Assembly: GCA_963825575.1 (NCBI GenBank)
Contig: CAWGUB010000020.1
Location: forward strand, 44,798 to 108,797
Source of the DNA: JAFDBW01 sp963825575
GTDB lineage: Bacteria > Desulfobacterota > Desulfuromonadia > Desulfuromonadales > BM103
Direction: 5' to 3'
Length of the DNA stretch: 64,000 nucleotides
Shown: positions 37,526 to 46,050 of the stretch, in pieces
Layout: each line of letters opens with the position of its first letter
How positions within the stretch are numbered: the first letter of the stretch is position 1
The notes under the pieces: model-generated
Databases searched by the model: none
The model's input: only the letters and a program-made list of their open reading frames with translations
What the model was told of the DNA's origin: nothing
Made by a program: the position numbers and the translations under genes

Positions 37526-38339
37526 TCTTGCCTTAATTATGCTCGTTTTGACACTCTCTGTGCCGACACTTGCCGGCACCCTCTCCCCTGTCGTGGTCTT
37601 TGCCGGCTCCGCATCACAGCCGCCCCTGGAAGAGGCCATGGAAGCATTCGAGGCAAAGACCGGCATTCCGGTGATCCTCCACATCGGCGGGTCCGGGGCC
37701 ATGCTCAGTCAGATCCGCCTGACCGGGCATGGAGACCTTTATATCCCGGGGTCACCCGACTATATGGAAAAAGCACAAGCTTTCGGACTGGTTGGCAATG
37801 ATGTGGAAATTCTCGCCTATCTGGTACCGGCACTCCTGGTCCCGGAAGGCAATCCTCTGGGCATCATCGGTCTGCAAGATTTGGGCAGGCCAGGCCTACG
37901 GGTCGGGCTTGCCGACCCGGACGGCGTTTGTGTCGGCCTTTATGCTGTGGAAATCCTCGAAGCCAACGAACTGGCGAGTACCGTGCGGCCTAATTTGAAG
38001 GGCATGGTGGAAAGCTGTGCCAAGGCGGCTTCCATGATCCCTTTGAAACTCGTGGATGTAGTCATCGGCTGGCGTGAATTTGCCTCATGGAAGCCTGAAC
38101 TAATGGATGCGGTACTACTCGAACCAGAGCAGATCCCCCGGCTTGCCTATATCCCTGCGGCACGCTTGCAAAATGCCGGCAACCCTCAAGGTGCCGACGC
38201 ATTTGTCGACTTTCTGAAATCCAGTGAGGGAGAGGCGATTTTCAGAAAATGGGGCTACTTGACTGAAGAGCTTGCGGCTCGCGAATTTGCACCCCGGGCG
38301 CGCATCGGTGGCAGCTTCGTGCTGCCTCAGGGTTGGTGA
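37512..38339 (+). CDS. modA: ABC transporter substrate-binding protein, ModA-like (molybdate/tungstate)
   Basis: About 275 residues from ATG 37512, with GAGG five bases upstream. The signal peptide is LMRSLALIMLVLTLSVPTLAG. The mature part starts TLSPVVVFAGSASQPPLEEAMEAFEAKTGIPV, the ModA-type fold, with GGSGAMLSQIRLTGHGDLYIPGS and GLADPDGVCVGLYAVEIL. It binds molybdate or tungstate in the periplasm; the two cannot be told apart by eye. Its stop overlaps the permease start (TGATG). Confidence 0.88.
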   Translation: MLMRSLALIMLVLTLSVPTLAGTLSPVVVFAGSASQPPLEEAMEAFEAKTGIPVILHIGGSGAMLSQIRLTGHGDLYIPGSPDYMEKAQAFGLVGNDVEILAYLVPALLVPEGNPLGIIGLQDLGRPGLRVGLADPDGVCVGLYAVEILEANELASTVRPNLKGMVESCAKAASMIPLKLVDVVIGWREFASWKPELMDAVLLEPEQIPRLAYIPAARLQNAGNPQGADAFVDFLKSSEGEAIFRKWGYLTEELAAREFAPRARIGGSFVLPQGW

Positions 38340-39124
38340 TGATGCAGCGTGACCGGGTCTTTAAAATCACCATGCTTCTGCCGCTCTTTATCCTCGCAGG
38401 TTATTTTCTTCTGCTGGTCGGTAGCCAGTCAGCGTTCTTCAACTTCTCCGTTTTCATGGAGCAGCTGTCCCGGGCAAATATTCTTTCGGCGATTGCACTG
38501 AGCTTGGTGGCTGCGACTTGCAGCAGCGCAATCGCTATCGGCATTGCCATCCCTTCGGCTTACGCTTTGGCCCGCTTCAATTTCCCCGGGAAACGCCTGG
38601 TCGACACCTTCATCGACCTGCCGATGGTCCTGACGCCAATCGCCCTCGGTACGCTGATATTGATGGCCTGGAACACAGCTTTCGGCCAATTTCTCGCCAA
38701 TTTCGGCCTGACCCTTCCTTTTACCCTGGCAGGGGTCATTCTTGCTCAGTTCACGGTCGTCGTCGCCATCAGTGTGCGTATGCTCAAGGCGACTTTTGAG
38801 CAGGTCAACCCGCGACAAGAGCAGGTGGCGAGACTGCTCGGCTGCACCGCGTTCGGCAGTTTCATTCATGTCACCCTGCCCCTGGCAAGACGCGGCATCC
38901 TTGCCGCGATCATTCTGACCTGGGCCAGGGCTATCGGCGAATTCGGGGCGACCGTCATGGTCGCAGGCACCGCGAAAGGTCAGACGGCAACCCTGCCAAG
39001 CAGCATCTACCTTGCCATGTCGATGGCCGACCTTCCGCAGGCGGTCACCCTGGTCGTAATTCTGATCGTCATCTCACTGCTCGTCCTGTTCGGTGTCCGT
39101 ATGGCCCTGGAGCGCAAGCGATGA
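38339..39124 (+). CDS. modB: ABC transporter permease, ModB-like
   Basis: About 261 residues with five to six membrane helices. The conserved EAA-like loop is RLLGCTAFGSFIHVTLPLARRGILAAIILTWARAIGEFGATVMVAG, typical of ModB/CysT permeases. The start at 38339 overlaps the modA stop; 38342 is an alternative. It forms the membrane channel with the ModC ATPase, whose start overlaps its stop (ATGATC). Confidence 0.9.
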   Translation: MMQRDRVFKITMLLPLFILAGYFLLLVGSQSAFFNFSVFMEQLSRANILSAIALSLVAATCSSAIAIGIAIPSAYALARFNFPGKRLVDTFIDLPMVLTPIALGTLILMAWNTAFGQFLANFGLTLPFTLAGVILAQFTVVVAISVRMLKATFEQVNPRQEQVARLLGCTAFGSFIHVTLPLARRGILAAIILTWARAIGEFGATVMVAGTAKGQTATLPSSIYLAMSMADLPQAVTLVVILIVISLLVLFGVRMALERKR

Positions 39125-40242
39125 TCAGGATTGAGAAACTCATATCTCGACGGGGAGCCTTCTGCCTGGGGCCAATTGATCTCGACTTCCGCGGCAGTTC
39201 CTATCTAACCATCCTCGGCCCGTCCGGTTCCGGCAAGACGCTTTTTCTCGAAACGTGCATGGGCTTGATCGCTCCAGAGAGCGGCAGAGTCTGGCTCGAC
39301 GGCAAGGATGTTACGGACATTGCGCCGGAACAGCGTCATATCTCCTATCTCCCCCAGGACCTCACTCTCTTTCCACATCTCAGCGTCCACGATAACATCC
39401 TGTTCGGCGCGAGGCGGCGTCAGCTGCAAAAGCCTTTGGTCGAATCCCGGCTCGCCAATTTACTCGACCTGTTGGAGATGCATGACATTATTGACCGCAC
39501 AGATGTCGCCACACTCTCCGGTGGCGAAAAACAACGTGTGGCAATGGCCCGTGCTCTCCTGCCTGAACCACGACTGCTGTTTCTCGATGAGCCTTTCTCG
39601 GCATTGGATGCGACGATCAAGCGGCAATTACAGGTCAAACTGCGTGAAATCAACCAGCAATTAGGCGTCACCATCCTGCATGTTACACATGATCAGGAAG
39701 AGGCGTTCTTGCTCGGTGAGCAGCTTGCCGTGATGATCAAAGGACAAATCCGTCAAGTCGGCCCGCGCGATGATATCTACTACCGTCCGGCGACACTCGA
39801 TGTCGCGCGTTTTCTACGTAACCAGAACATTTTCGACCTGACCATCAGAGAGATCCTTCCCGACGGGTCTTTGCGACTCGAAAACGACATCTGCCTGGTT
39901 GCCCCGGGACATGCTGGCGCCACACCAGGCGAGCAGTTGGCAACCGGCATCCGTTCTGAGGAAGTCGTCGTCATCCGTCCGAACAAGCCAATCGGCCCGG
40001 AATTGCAGGAGAACCTGTTTCATGCCACGATCGTCGACATCCTCATTTTCGGCGGCACGCAAACGCTTTGCGTCAGGATCAACGACAGCGGTGTGACGGT
40101 CAATGCCGAACTGCCGAATTGTGCCATGCGCGACCTGGGCTATGCCATCGGCGATGCGTTGCAGGTCTGCCTGCGCAAAGGCAGCCTCTGGACGATTCCA
40201 TTGGATGCTGGTGCTGTAACAAAAAAGGATCACGATGATTAG
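39121..40242 (+). CDS. modC: ABC transporter ATP-binding protein, ModC-like
   Basis: A 373-residue ATPase. Walker A is GPSGSGKT, the signature is LSGGEKQRVAMARAL, Walker B is RLLFLDEPFSALD, and the H-loop is HVTHDQ. The C-terminal third carries a TOBE/MOP-like regulatory domain (ATIVDILIFGGTQTLCVRINDSGVTVNAEL), which may bind the oxyanion. It drives molybdate/tungstate uptake with modAB. The moeA start overlaps its end. Confidence 0.92.
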   Translation: MIRIEKLISRRGAFCLGPIDLDFRGSSYLTILGPSGSGKTLFLETCMGLIAPESGRVWLDGKDVTDIAPEQRHISYLPQDLTLFPHLSVHDNILFGARRRQLQKPLVESRLANLLDLLEMHDIIDRTDVATLSGGEKQRVAMARALLPEPRLLFLDEPFSALDATIKRQLQVKLREINQQLGVTILHVTHDQEEAFLLGEQLAVMIKGQIRQVGPRDDIYYRPATLDVARFLRNQNIFDLTIREILPDGSLRLENDICLVAPGHAGATPGEQLATGIRSEEVVVIRPNKPIGPELQENLFHATIVDILIFGGTQTLCVRINDSGVTVNAELPNCAMRDLGYAIGDALQVCLRKGSLWTIPLDAGAVTKKDHDD

Positions 40243-41423
40243 CTATGAGGAGGCATTGCAAAAGGTTCTCGATGCGGTATCACCTCTAGCCCCGGTCGAG
40301 AAAGCCCTGGCTGATGCGGCCGGGCTCGTTCTGGCCGCTCCGGCCATTGCCCGCTGGGATATGCCGCGTTGTGACAATTCGGCAATGGACGGTTTTGCTA
40401 TTTCCGGTGTCCCTGAAAAAACTGAAACGGACTTCGCAATCATCGGCAACTCATACGCGGGGCAGCCGTTTCCCGGCAGAGTCCTGCCTGGACAGGCTAC
40501 TCGTATCACGACGGGGGCCACGTTGCCTGATGGTACCGACACCGTGGTGCCGATCGAAGATGTCATGGTAAGAAACGGCTGTGTCCGCATGACGAAAATG
40601 CCAAAAGTCGGGCAGCACGTCCGTTACCAGGGAGAGGAGTTCTTGAAAGGGAACGTTTTGGCTGACAAAGGAACAACCTTGCAGGCCGGTCGCATCGCGT
40701 TGTTGGCAAGTGCCGGTATCGAGCGCTGCAAGGTTTTTCCACGTCCACGGGTTGCGGTCATCTCAACCGGCGACGAACTGGTCGCACTCGGCCAGGCTCC
40801 CGAAACCAGGACAGATCGTCAACTCCAACCTGTACTTCCTGAAGACCCGGCTGATGGAATGCGGGTTCAGCCTTGCAACTGTCGGGACCGCTTCTGACGA
40901 CCTGGACAAACTCGCTCAGTTCTTCAAGCAGGCTCTTGATGCCGATATCATCATTTCCACCGGAGGCGTATCGGTTGGCGAGAAAGACCTGCTTCAACAG
41001 GCACTCGAAAAACAGCGTTTCAGGAAAATTTTCTGGAAGGTCGCGATAAAACCGGGCAAGCCTCTGCTTTTCGGCATACTTGAGAACCGGCCGTATTTTG
41101 GCCTGCCAGGCAATCCGGGTGCAACTGCGGCGACGTTCGAGTTATTCGCCAAACCGGCCCTGAAGAGTCTGGCAGGACAAGCCGATATTTTACCTGAAAA
41201 ACGCAGGGCAAGATTGACTCATAATGTGACCGGAGATGGCAAACGCCTGGCTTTGCTTTGGTGCCGTCTGAAGTGGGACGGCAACAGTTATCAAGTAACC
41301 GTATCGAAAGGGCAGTCTTCTGGACAAAACCACTGCCTTGCAGATGCCAATGCAATTCTTCCGGTTGTTGCTGGTATAGAGAAGCTGGAGGCGGGAACCG
41401 ATGTCGAAGTCTTTATGATTTAG
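40235..41423 (+). pseudogene. moeA: Molybdopterin molybdenumtransferase MoeA, single-base frameshift
   Basis: The first frame reads MISYEEALQKVLDAVSPLAPVEKALADAAG ... MPRCDNSAMDGFAI ... RITTGATLPDGTDTVVPIED ... AVISTGDELVALGQA. At CCC (40799-40801) one extra base breaks it. The other frame continues PKPGQIVNSNLYFLKTRL ... DIIISTGGVSVGEKD ... IKPGKPLLFG ... YFGLPGNPGATAATFELF to the stop at 41423. Joined length is about 396 residues, normal for MoeA, which inserts molybdate into adenylated molybdopterin. All motifs are well conserved, so the lesion is recent or a sequencing error. Confidence 0.85.
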
Positions 41424-41654
41424 GCAGATTTTGCTCGGAAGAGCCAATATTCACAGACCGGGGAAAAAACTTAAAATCTGGAATTCAAATATCCATTTAC
41501 GACCAGGACAGGTCAGGAGGAACGCAACCAATAGACCATGTTAATTCTGGCAAACGGAAAAAATCACGCCATTGACGATGCAAAATACTGATTATCAGGT
41601 ATCCTGTCAAAATAAGGAGAAATCGGGCTAACAAATAGGTACGGGAGGTGGATT

Positions 41655-42947
41655 ATGGAGAAGAACAAAGATCGAGATATTCAGCAGGAGACCATTCCGC
41701 AAGACGCGCAAACTGATTCCGGTGTTTCCAGGCGCTCTTTTATCCGCACCAGCGGCGTCGCTGCGATGGCTGCTGCAGTTGGAGCGCAGATCCCGTTCGG
41801 CGAACTGTTGCCGGAGGGATTGCAACTGGTCGGCATGGCCAATGCCGAGGAGATGATGACGATCGAGGGCAAAATCCCTGAAATGATCGTACTGAACACC
41901 AAGCCGCTCAATGCCGAACCACCACCCCACTTCCTCGGTGACGATGTTACCCCTTACAAAACCATGTTCGTACGCAACAATGGCATTCCACCGACAAATG
42001 TCGATGCGGCAAACTGGTCTTTGAAAATCGAGGGTGAATCAGCCAAAAAGTCTGTCACTCTTTCGATCGATGACTTGAAAAAGAAATTCAAAGCATACAC
42101 ATATCAAGTTCAACTTGAATGCGGCGGCAATGGCCGCTCGGAATTCAACCCTCCGGCGAAAGGCAATCAATGGCGGATCGGTGCCATTTCCTGCGCGACA
42201 TGGACCGGCGCCCGACTGAGTGATGTCCTTGAATATGCCGGCATCAAGGATGACGCCGTTTATATCGGTTATTACGGTGCAGACACCCATGTCAGTGGTG
42301 ACCCGAAAAAGGTGGTGATTTCCCGTGGGGTGCCTATCGCCAAGGCCATGGAAGAAGAGTCGCTGATTGCCTGGGCGATGAATGGCAAAGACATACCGCC
42401 ACTGCATGGCTATCCGCTGCGACTGGTCACAGGTGGCTGGCCTGCCTCGACCTGCGGCAAATGGTTGAATCGCATCGTTATCCGCAATAAGGTCCATGAT
42501 GGGCCGAAGATGACCGGCATGTCTTACCGTGTTCCGGCCTACCCGGTGCCGCCGGGCGCGAAAGTACCGGAAGAGGATATGGCCATCATCGAGTCGATGC
42601 CGGTCAAATCGATCATTACGTCACCCAAGTCCGGCACCGTTTCACAGCTTGGCCAGGCAATTGAAGTGAATGGACATGCCTGGGCGGGCGACCTGTCGAT
42701 CAAGGGAATGGACGTCTCTATCGATTTCGGTGCAACATGGCAGCCCTGCGCGCTTAAGCCGCCACGCAACCGCCTTGCCTGGCAGAACTGGTCTGCAAAT
42801 GTCAGTTTCCCGCAGGCGGGTTATTATGAAATATGGGCCCGCGCCACCGATGAGCAAGGCAAAATGCAGCCAATGGTCGTACCGGGCTGGAATCCGCGCG
42901 GCTATCTGAACAACGCCTGCCACCGCGTCGCTGTCAAGGTTGTGTAA
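41655..42947 (+). CDS. Tat-exported sulfite dehydrogenase/sulfite oxidase-like molybdoenzyme
   Basis: A 430-residue protein of the sulfite oxidase family. A twin-arginine signal (VSRRSFIRTSGVAAMAAAVGA) sits about 25 residues in. The Mo-binding cysteine is in VQLECGGNGRSEFNPPAKGNQW; the GAISCATWTGARL and PLHGYPLRLVTGGWPASTCGKWL segments are typical. The C-terminal ~120 residues form the Mo-co dimerisation domain. It uses simple Mo-molybdopterin. The cytochrome c gene 16 bases downstream suggests a SorAB-like pair oxidising sulfite or a related substrate in the periplasm; the substrate is inference. GGGAGG lies upstream of the start. Confidence 0.88.
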   Translation: MEKNKDRDIQQETIPQDAQTDSGVSRRSFIRTSGVAAMAAAVGAQIPFGELLPEGLQLVGMANAEEMMTIEGKIPEMIVLNTKPLNAEPPPHFLGDDVTPYKTMFVRNNGIPPTNVDAANWSLKIEGESAKKSVTLSIDDLKKKFKAYTYQVQLECGGNGRSEFNPPAKGNQWRIGAISCATWTGARLSDVLEYAGIKDDAVYIGYYGADTHVSGDPKKVVISRGVPIAKAMEEESLIAWAMNGKDIPPLHGYPLRLVTGGWPASTCGKWLNRIVIRNKVHDGPKMTGMSYRVPAYPVPPGAKVPEEDMAIIESMPVKSIITSPKSGTVSQLGQAIEVNGHAWAGDLSIKGMDVSIDFGATWQPCALKPPRNRLAWQNWSANVSFPQAGYYEIWARATDEQGKMQPMVVPGWNPRGYLNNACHRVAVKVV

Positions 42948-42963
42948 CCACAAGGGGGTACTA

Positions 42964-43308
42964 ATGAAAAAGGCACTGACCTGGTTGCTGACCATAATTC
43001 TGCTTGTGTGCGTTCTGCCGGCATTCGCTGCCGAACAGGAGATTGACAAAGAGACAGGCCTGATCATCGCAACCGGCTTTGAACAGGTCAAAAAAACCTG
43101 CACGGTCTGTCATTCTCCCATGTTGATCACTCAGAACAAAGCAGATCGCGATGGCTGGTTGGAAATGATTCGCTGGATGCAGGCCAAGCAGGGCCTGTGG
43201 CAGCTGGATGCGGAAACCGAGAATGCGATCCTCGACTATCTTGCGACCAATTACGGCCCGACGGCTGCATCCCGAAGAGCGCCACTTGAGGTGCAATTCC
43301 CGGAATAG
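42964..43308 (+). CDS. Monohaem cytochrome c partner of the sulfite-oxidase-like enzyme (SorB-like)
   Basis: About 114 residues from ATG 42964, preceded by AAGGGGG. Signal peptide: KKALTWLLTIILLVCVLPAFA. One haem motif, CTVCHSPM, and a C-terminal MIRWMQAKQGLW that probably supplies the axial Met; this layout matches SorB subunits. It would accept electrons from the molybdoenzyme upstream. A strong bidirectional terminator follows at 43452. Confidence 0.85.
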   Translation: MKKALTWLLTIILLVCVLPAFAAEQEIDKETGLIIATGFEQVKKTCTVCHSPMLITQNKADRDGWLEMIRWMQAKQGLWQLDAETENAILDYLATNYGPTAASRRAPLEVQFPE

Positions 43309-43451
43309 CTGGTTGCTGAGTTACGCCGAAGACGTCGATATTTTCCTGAACAGGCCTGGGTTTTCATTGTTGGTGCAATATTCCGTCGGGTAGTTTATTG
43401 CATCATCGCAGAATGGTCACAGTTTTGGCGGCAAAAGGGATGTTTGCGAAC

Positions 43452-43490
43452 AAAACAGGCACTTAAGCATATTGCTTAAGTGCCTGTTTT
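43452..43490. terminator. Bidirectional terminator, perfect 18-bp stem
   Basis: AAAACAGGCACTTAAGCA and its exact complement are separated by only TAT. T-runs stand on both sides. It serves the cytochrome gene on the plus strand and tRNA-Val on the minus strand. Confidence 0.9.
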
Positions 43491-43494
43491 TATT

Positions 43495-43569
43495 TGGTGC
43501 AGGTAGTTGGGATCGAACCAACGACCCCTCGCGTGTGAGGCGAGTGCTCTCCCGCTGAGCTATACCTGC
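43495..43569 (-). tRNA. tRNA-Val (anticodon CAC)
   Basis: Complete cloverleaf on the complement: acceptor GCAGGTA/TACCTGC, D arm GCTCAGCGGGAGAGC, anticodon stem CTCGC/GCGAG with loop CTCACAC (anticodon CAC), T arm GTTGG-TTCGATC-CCAAC, and encoded CCA. Confidence 0.95.
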
Positions 43570-43640
43570 GTTATCCATGTAAGTGGTGAAAGACAGGAGA
43601 GTTTTTATAACAGCAAGATTTCAGAGTGTCAAGCTGTAAG

Positions 43641-44048
43641 CTATTTAAACAGCAACTGCCTGAATTTCTCGGGCATAGAAACCAATCGACGCTCCCTGTT
43701 CAGGACCAGGTGGCGGGTGCGTCCCTCGGCAACCAGGATTCCGTCCTGGTTTGTCGCCTCGTATGAGAACTCGAGCATCCGCCCCCTGCCCTTTACCAGC
43801 GTTGTCGCAATCGTAATACGGTCCTCGAAATAGGAAGGTGCACGGTAGTCTACCGTCGCCTGGGCGACAATCACGAAGAACCCGTCACGCTCCATGTCGC
43901 TGTAGTAACAGCCCTGCTGGCGAAGGAACTCGGAACGCCCTTCTTCAAACCAGGTCAGGTAGTTGGCGTGGTGCACAACTCCCTGCGCGTCGGTCTCTGC
44001 GTAACGGACCGTCAGGGTAAAATTGCGGGTCTGTGTCCTTTCAGACAT
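43641..44048 (-). CDS. Acyl-CoA thioesterase, 4HBT hotdog family (YbgC/FadM-like)
   Basis: A 135-residue hotdog-fold protein. The active-site segment is VRYAETDAQGVVHHANYLTWFEEGRSEFLR, with Asp at the catalytic position of 4-hydroxybenzoyl-CoA thioesterase-type enzymes. It hydrolyses acyl-CoA thioesters; the chain length is unknown. Its start overlaps the end of the HD-domain gene by 37 bases. Confidence 0.9.
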   Translation of the reverse strand: MSERTQTRNFTLTVRYAETDAQGVVHHANYLTWFEEGRSEFLRQQGCYYSDMERDGFFVIVAQATVDYRAPSYFEDRITIATTLVKGRGRMLEFSYEATNQDGILVAEGRTRHLVLNRERRLVSMPEKFRQLLFK

Positions 44049-44590
44049 CTCCGGTGACTCTCCGTATCCTTGAGGAATATCCTGCGGGCGATGCGAAAGC
44101 CGGGCTCGGTGACCATGTGGTCATTTAGAGCCGATTCAATCTGCGCGATGCTTTTCCCTGGTAGCGCCCCGGCAAAGTTGACCAGGGCATCGGCGTCCCA
44201 GATTATGCGAAACTCGGGCGAGTCAATACCATTCCGGGTGTGGTGGCTGGCAACTATCGCGGCAACCTGCCCGGTTAAAGCTTCTCCTGCGTCCAGATTG
44301 GCCAGAATCGCCCTGGCAATGGGCGGGCCTTCAATCTCCTGCCACTTACCCGAACTGGAGCTATGCTTGCGCTCTGCTTCGTGAATCCCTATATCATGCA
44401 GATAAGCCGCTGCCAGGGTTATGACCGGGTCGGCATCAACGTAGGCGAGCAGCTCCTCGGCATAGAGAGAAACCTGCAGGGCGTGGTCGATGCGCCTCTG
44501 GTCGGCACCGAAATAGCCTTGCATGGCATTTCTGACTTTTGCCAGAAAAGCCTTTTGATCCGCATCCATTTTGACAATGATATTGAACAT
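44012..44590 (-). CDS. HD-domain phosphohydrolase
   Basis: A 192-residue HD-superfamily protein. Metal ligands are His in RRIDHALQVSLYAEEL, the HD pair in AYLHDIGIHEAERKHS, His in IVASHHTRNG, and Asp in IIWDADALVNFAG, giving the H...HD...H...D order. Substrate unknown; nucleotides are typical. The 37-base overlap with the thioesterase gene is rather long, so the C-terminus may not be exact. The start could also be ATG 44569; neither has a good ribosome site. Confidence 0.8.
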   Translation of the reverse strand: MFNIIVKMDADQKAFLAKVRNAMQGYFGADQRRIDHALQVSLYAEELLAYVDADPVITLAAAYLHDIGIHEAERKHSSSSGKWQEIEGPPIARAILANLDAGEALTGQVAAIVASHHTRNGIDSPEFRIIWDADALVNFAGALPGKSIAQIESALNDHMVTEPGFRIARRIFLKDTESHRRCLKGHRPAILP

Positions 44591-44609
44591 CCTTCAGCCC
44601 GAAAAGAGT

Positions 44610-44642
44610 TATGGGGACACAATACGTATTGTGCCCCCATAT
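44610..44642. terminator. Terminator hairpin after the ferredoxin gene
   Basis: ATGGGG-A-CACAATAC pairs with GTATTGTG-C-CCCCAT with no unpaired loop bases beyond the central turn. It separates the ferredoxin gene from the HD-domain gene. Confidence 0.7.
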
Positions 44643-44694
44643 TTCAAGACAAGTTAATGATCTTGTTGCATCTCATCCTTCGTGACAGATGATT

Positions 44695-45474
44695 CTATTT
44701 CCTGTCGCCACGGATTCCGATACAGACAGTTTCCAAAGGTATATCGCGGCCACTCTGTTCAATCGCCTGCCGGGCCATGAAGATCAAACCGTTGCAGCAG
44801 GGAACTTCCATATGGACAACAGTCAGGCTCTTGATGTTGCTCTGCGTGATCATGGCCACCAGCTTGTCAACATAAGGCTCTGTATTATCAAGCTTAGGGC
44901 AGGCAATGGCCAGTGCTTTGCCCTTGAGCAGGTCTTCCTGGAAATCGGCATAGGCAAAAGGCGCACAATCGGCAGCCAGGACTACATCGGCATTCTGGAA
45001 GAAGGGCGCGGTAGGTGGCAGCAGGTGCAGCTGAATCGGCCACTGGGCGAGTCGTGAAGGTCGCGACCCGACCGCATCGCTTGCCTCTTGTTTCGGCTCG
45101 CTGAAATTCATCGTTCTTGCAGAAGGACAACCGCCACCGGCGGCTGGAGCGGCAAAGTTTTTCACGGCGGCCGAGGGACAGCCACCGCCGGTCGGCGCAG
45201 CAGGTTGGTGCTGGTGCGGTTGTGGCTCGCGGCCGATCTGCTTGAGATGATCTTCAACGGCGGACTCATCAAACTCATCCGCATCGCGTTCTTCGATGGT
45301 GATGGCGTCGAGTGGGCAGTCACCAAGGCAGGCGCCAAGTCCGTCGCAGAGGTTGTCAGCGAGTAATCTTGCCTTGCCGTCAATAATCTGGATGGCCCCT
45401 TCGGCGCAGGAGGGGACACAGAGCCCGCAGCCGTTGCATTTATCTTCATCAATTTTAACCATTTTGCGTTTCAT
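44695..45474 (-). CDS. Ferredoxin-like 4Fe-4S protein with long C-terminal domain
   Basis: A 259-residue protein. Residues 12-60 hold two [4Fe-4S] motifs (CNGCGLCVPSCAEGAI and CDGLGACLGDCPLDAI; the second lacks one standard Cys spacing). A linker follows, with two near-repeats of GGGCPSA (TGGGCPSAAVKNF and AGGGCPSARTMNF) and His-rich PHQHQPAAP. The C-terminal ~120 residues (DVVLAADCAPFAYADFQEDLL ... HMEVPCCNGLIFMA) have conserved Cys. AAGGAG precedes the start. A TTGAC-N4-GTCAA palindrome lies 84 bases upstream, fitting the regulon of an HcpR/DNR-like regulator. It is probably an electron carrier in nitrosative or anaerobic stress (inference). Confidence 0.8.
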   Translation of the reverse strand: MKRKMVKIDEDKCNGCGLCVPSCAEGAIQIIDGKARLLADNLCDGLGACLGDCPLDAITIEERDADEFDESAVEDHLKQIGREPQPHQHQPAAPTGGGCPSAAVKNFAAPAAGGGCPSARTMNFSEPKQEASDAVGSRPSRLAQWPIQLHLLPPTAPFFQNADVVLAADCAPFAYADFQEDLLKGKALAIACPKLDNTEPYVDKLVAMITQSNIKSLTVVHMEVPCCNGLIFMARQAIEQSGRDIPLETVCIGIRGDRK

Positions 45475-45551
45475 GTTGACAACTCCTTATGAAAATTATC
45501 GGTAGTGCGTATTGTTGAGGCCTAATTTAGCGGCATAAAGCTCCGCCTGCC

Positions 45552-45565
45552 TTGACCGGGGTCAA
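45552..45565. promoter_or_regulatory. Palindrome TTGAC-N4-GTCAA upstream of the ferredoxin gene
   Basis: A perfect 5-bp inverted repeat with spacer CGGG. It lies between the ygbA-like stop (45569) and the ferredoxin start (45474). An A/T-rich candidate -10 (TAAATT) is about 28 bases downstream on the minus strand. The same half-sites and spacing are found at 35989-36002. Confidence 0.65.
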
Positions 45566-45568
45566 GCA

Positions 45569-45937
45569 TCAGAAAAAATAATGCCAGAGCAGGTCCAGGC
45601 GGCCACGTTTGATCAGGTGTTGACCGGAGAAACGCATGATTTCGCGTACTTTTTCACGATACCCCGGCTTGAAGCAATGGACCTGACAGTGTTTGCAGGC
45701 CGGTTTCTCTTCCAGAGGGCACCGCAACCGGCGGTCAAATGCATACAGCAGGAATGCACGGCATTCATCGCAAACGGGAAATTTGCCAAACGGCATCCGC
45801 TGGAATTCAGGCTCATCGGTCATTATGGCCGATTTGCTGCCCTTGTGGTTGGCCTTGCAGTAAACCGATGTGAACTGCAAGAGAACCTTAAGGTCTTTGA
45901 TTTCCTTTTGAGATAGTGGTTGCGCTGGATTTGCCAT
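45569..45937 (-). CDS. ygbA: Nitrous oxide-stimulated promoter family protein (YgbA_NO)
   Basis: A 122-residue cysteine-rich protein matching the YgbA_NO family: KVLLQFTSVYCKANH, FGKFPVCDECRAFLLYAFDRRLRCPLEEKPACKHCQVHCFKPGYREKVREIMRFSG, and the C-terminal HLIKRGRLDLLWHYF. In E. coli, ygbA is induced by nitric oxide. The seven or so cysteines suggest a metal site. It is encoded next to a CRP/FNR-family regulator, which supports a nitrosative-stress link. Confidence 0.85.
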   Translation of the reverse strand: MANPAQPLSQKEIKDLKVLLQFTSVYCKANHKGSKSAIMTDEPEFQRMPFGKFPVCDECRAFLLYAFDRRLRCPLEEKPACKHCQVHCFKPGYREKVREIMRFSGQHLIKRGRLDLLWHYFF

Positions 45938-46050
45938 ATCAAATTATTCGTTTGTATGGGCCACAGATAAAACCTGAAAAAACGGATTCAATGATCAAAA
46001 TTGTGCGAGCGATCTCCAGCCCCCAGAAACCAGCCCCCAGCCACCGCTCT

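Noticed and set aside
46010..46048. CRISPR-like or tandem-repeat array of CCAGCCCCCA words
   Set aside because: There are no regular spacers of constant length, and only a few degenerate words are present. No cas genes are in the window.
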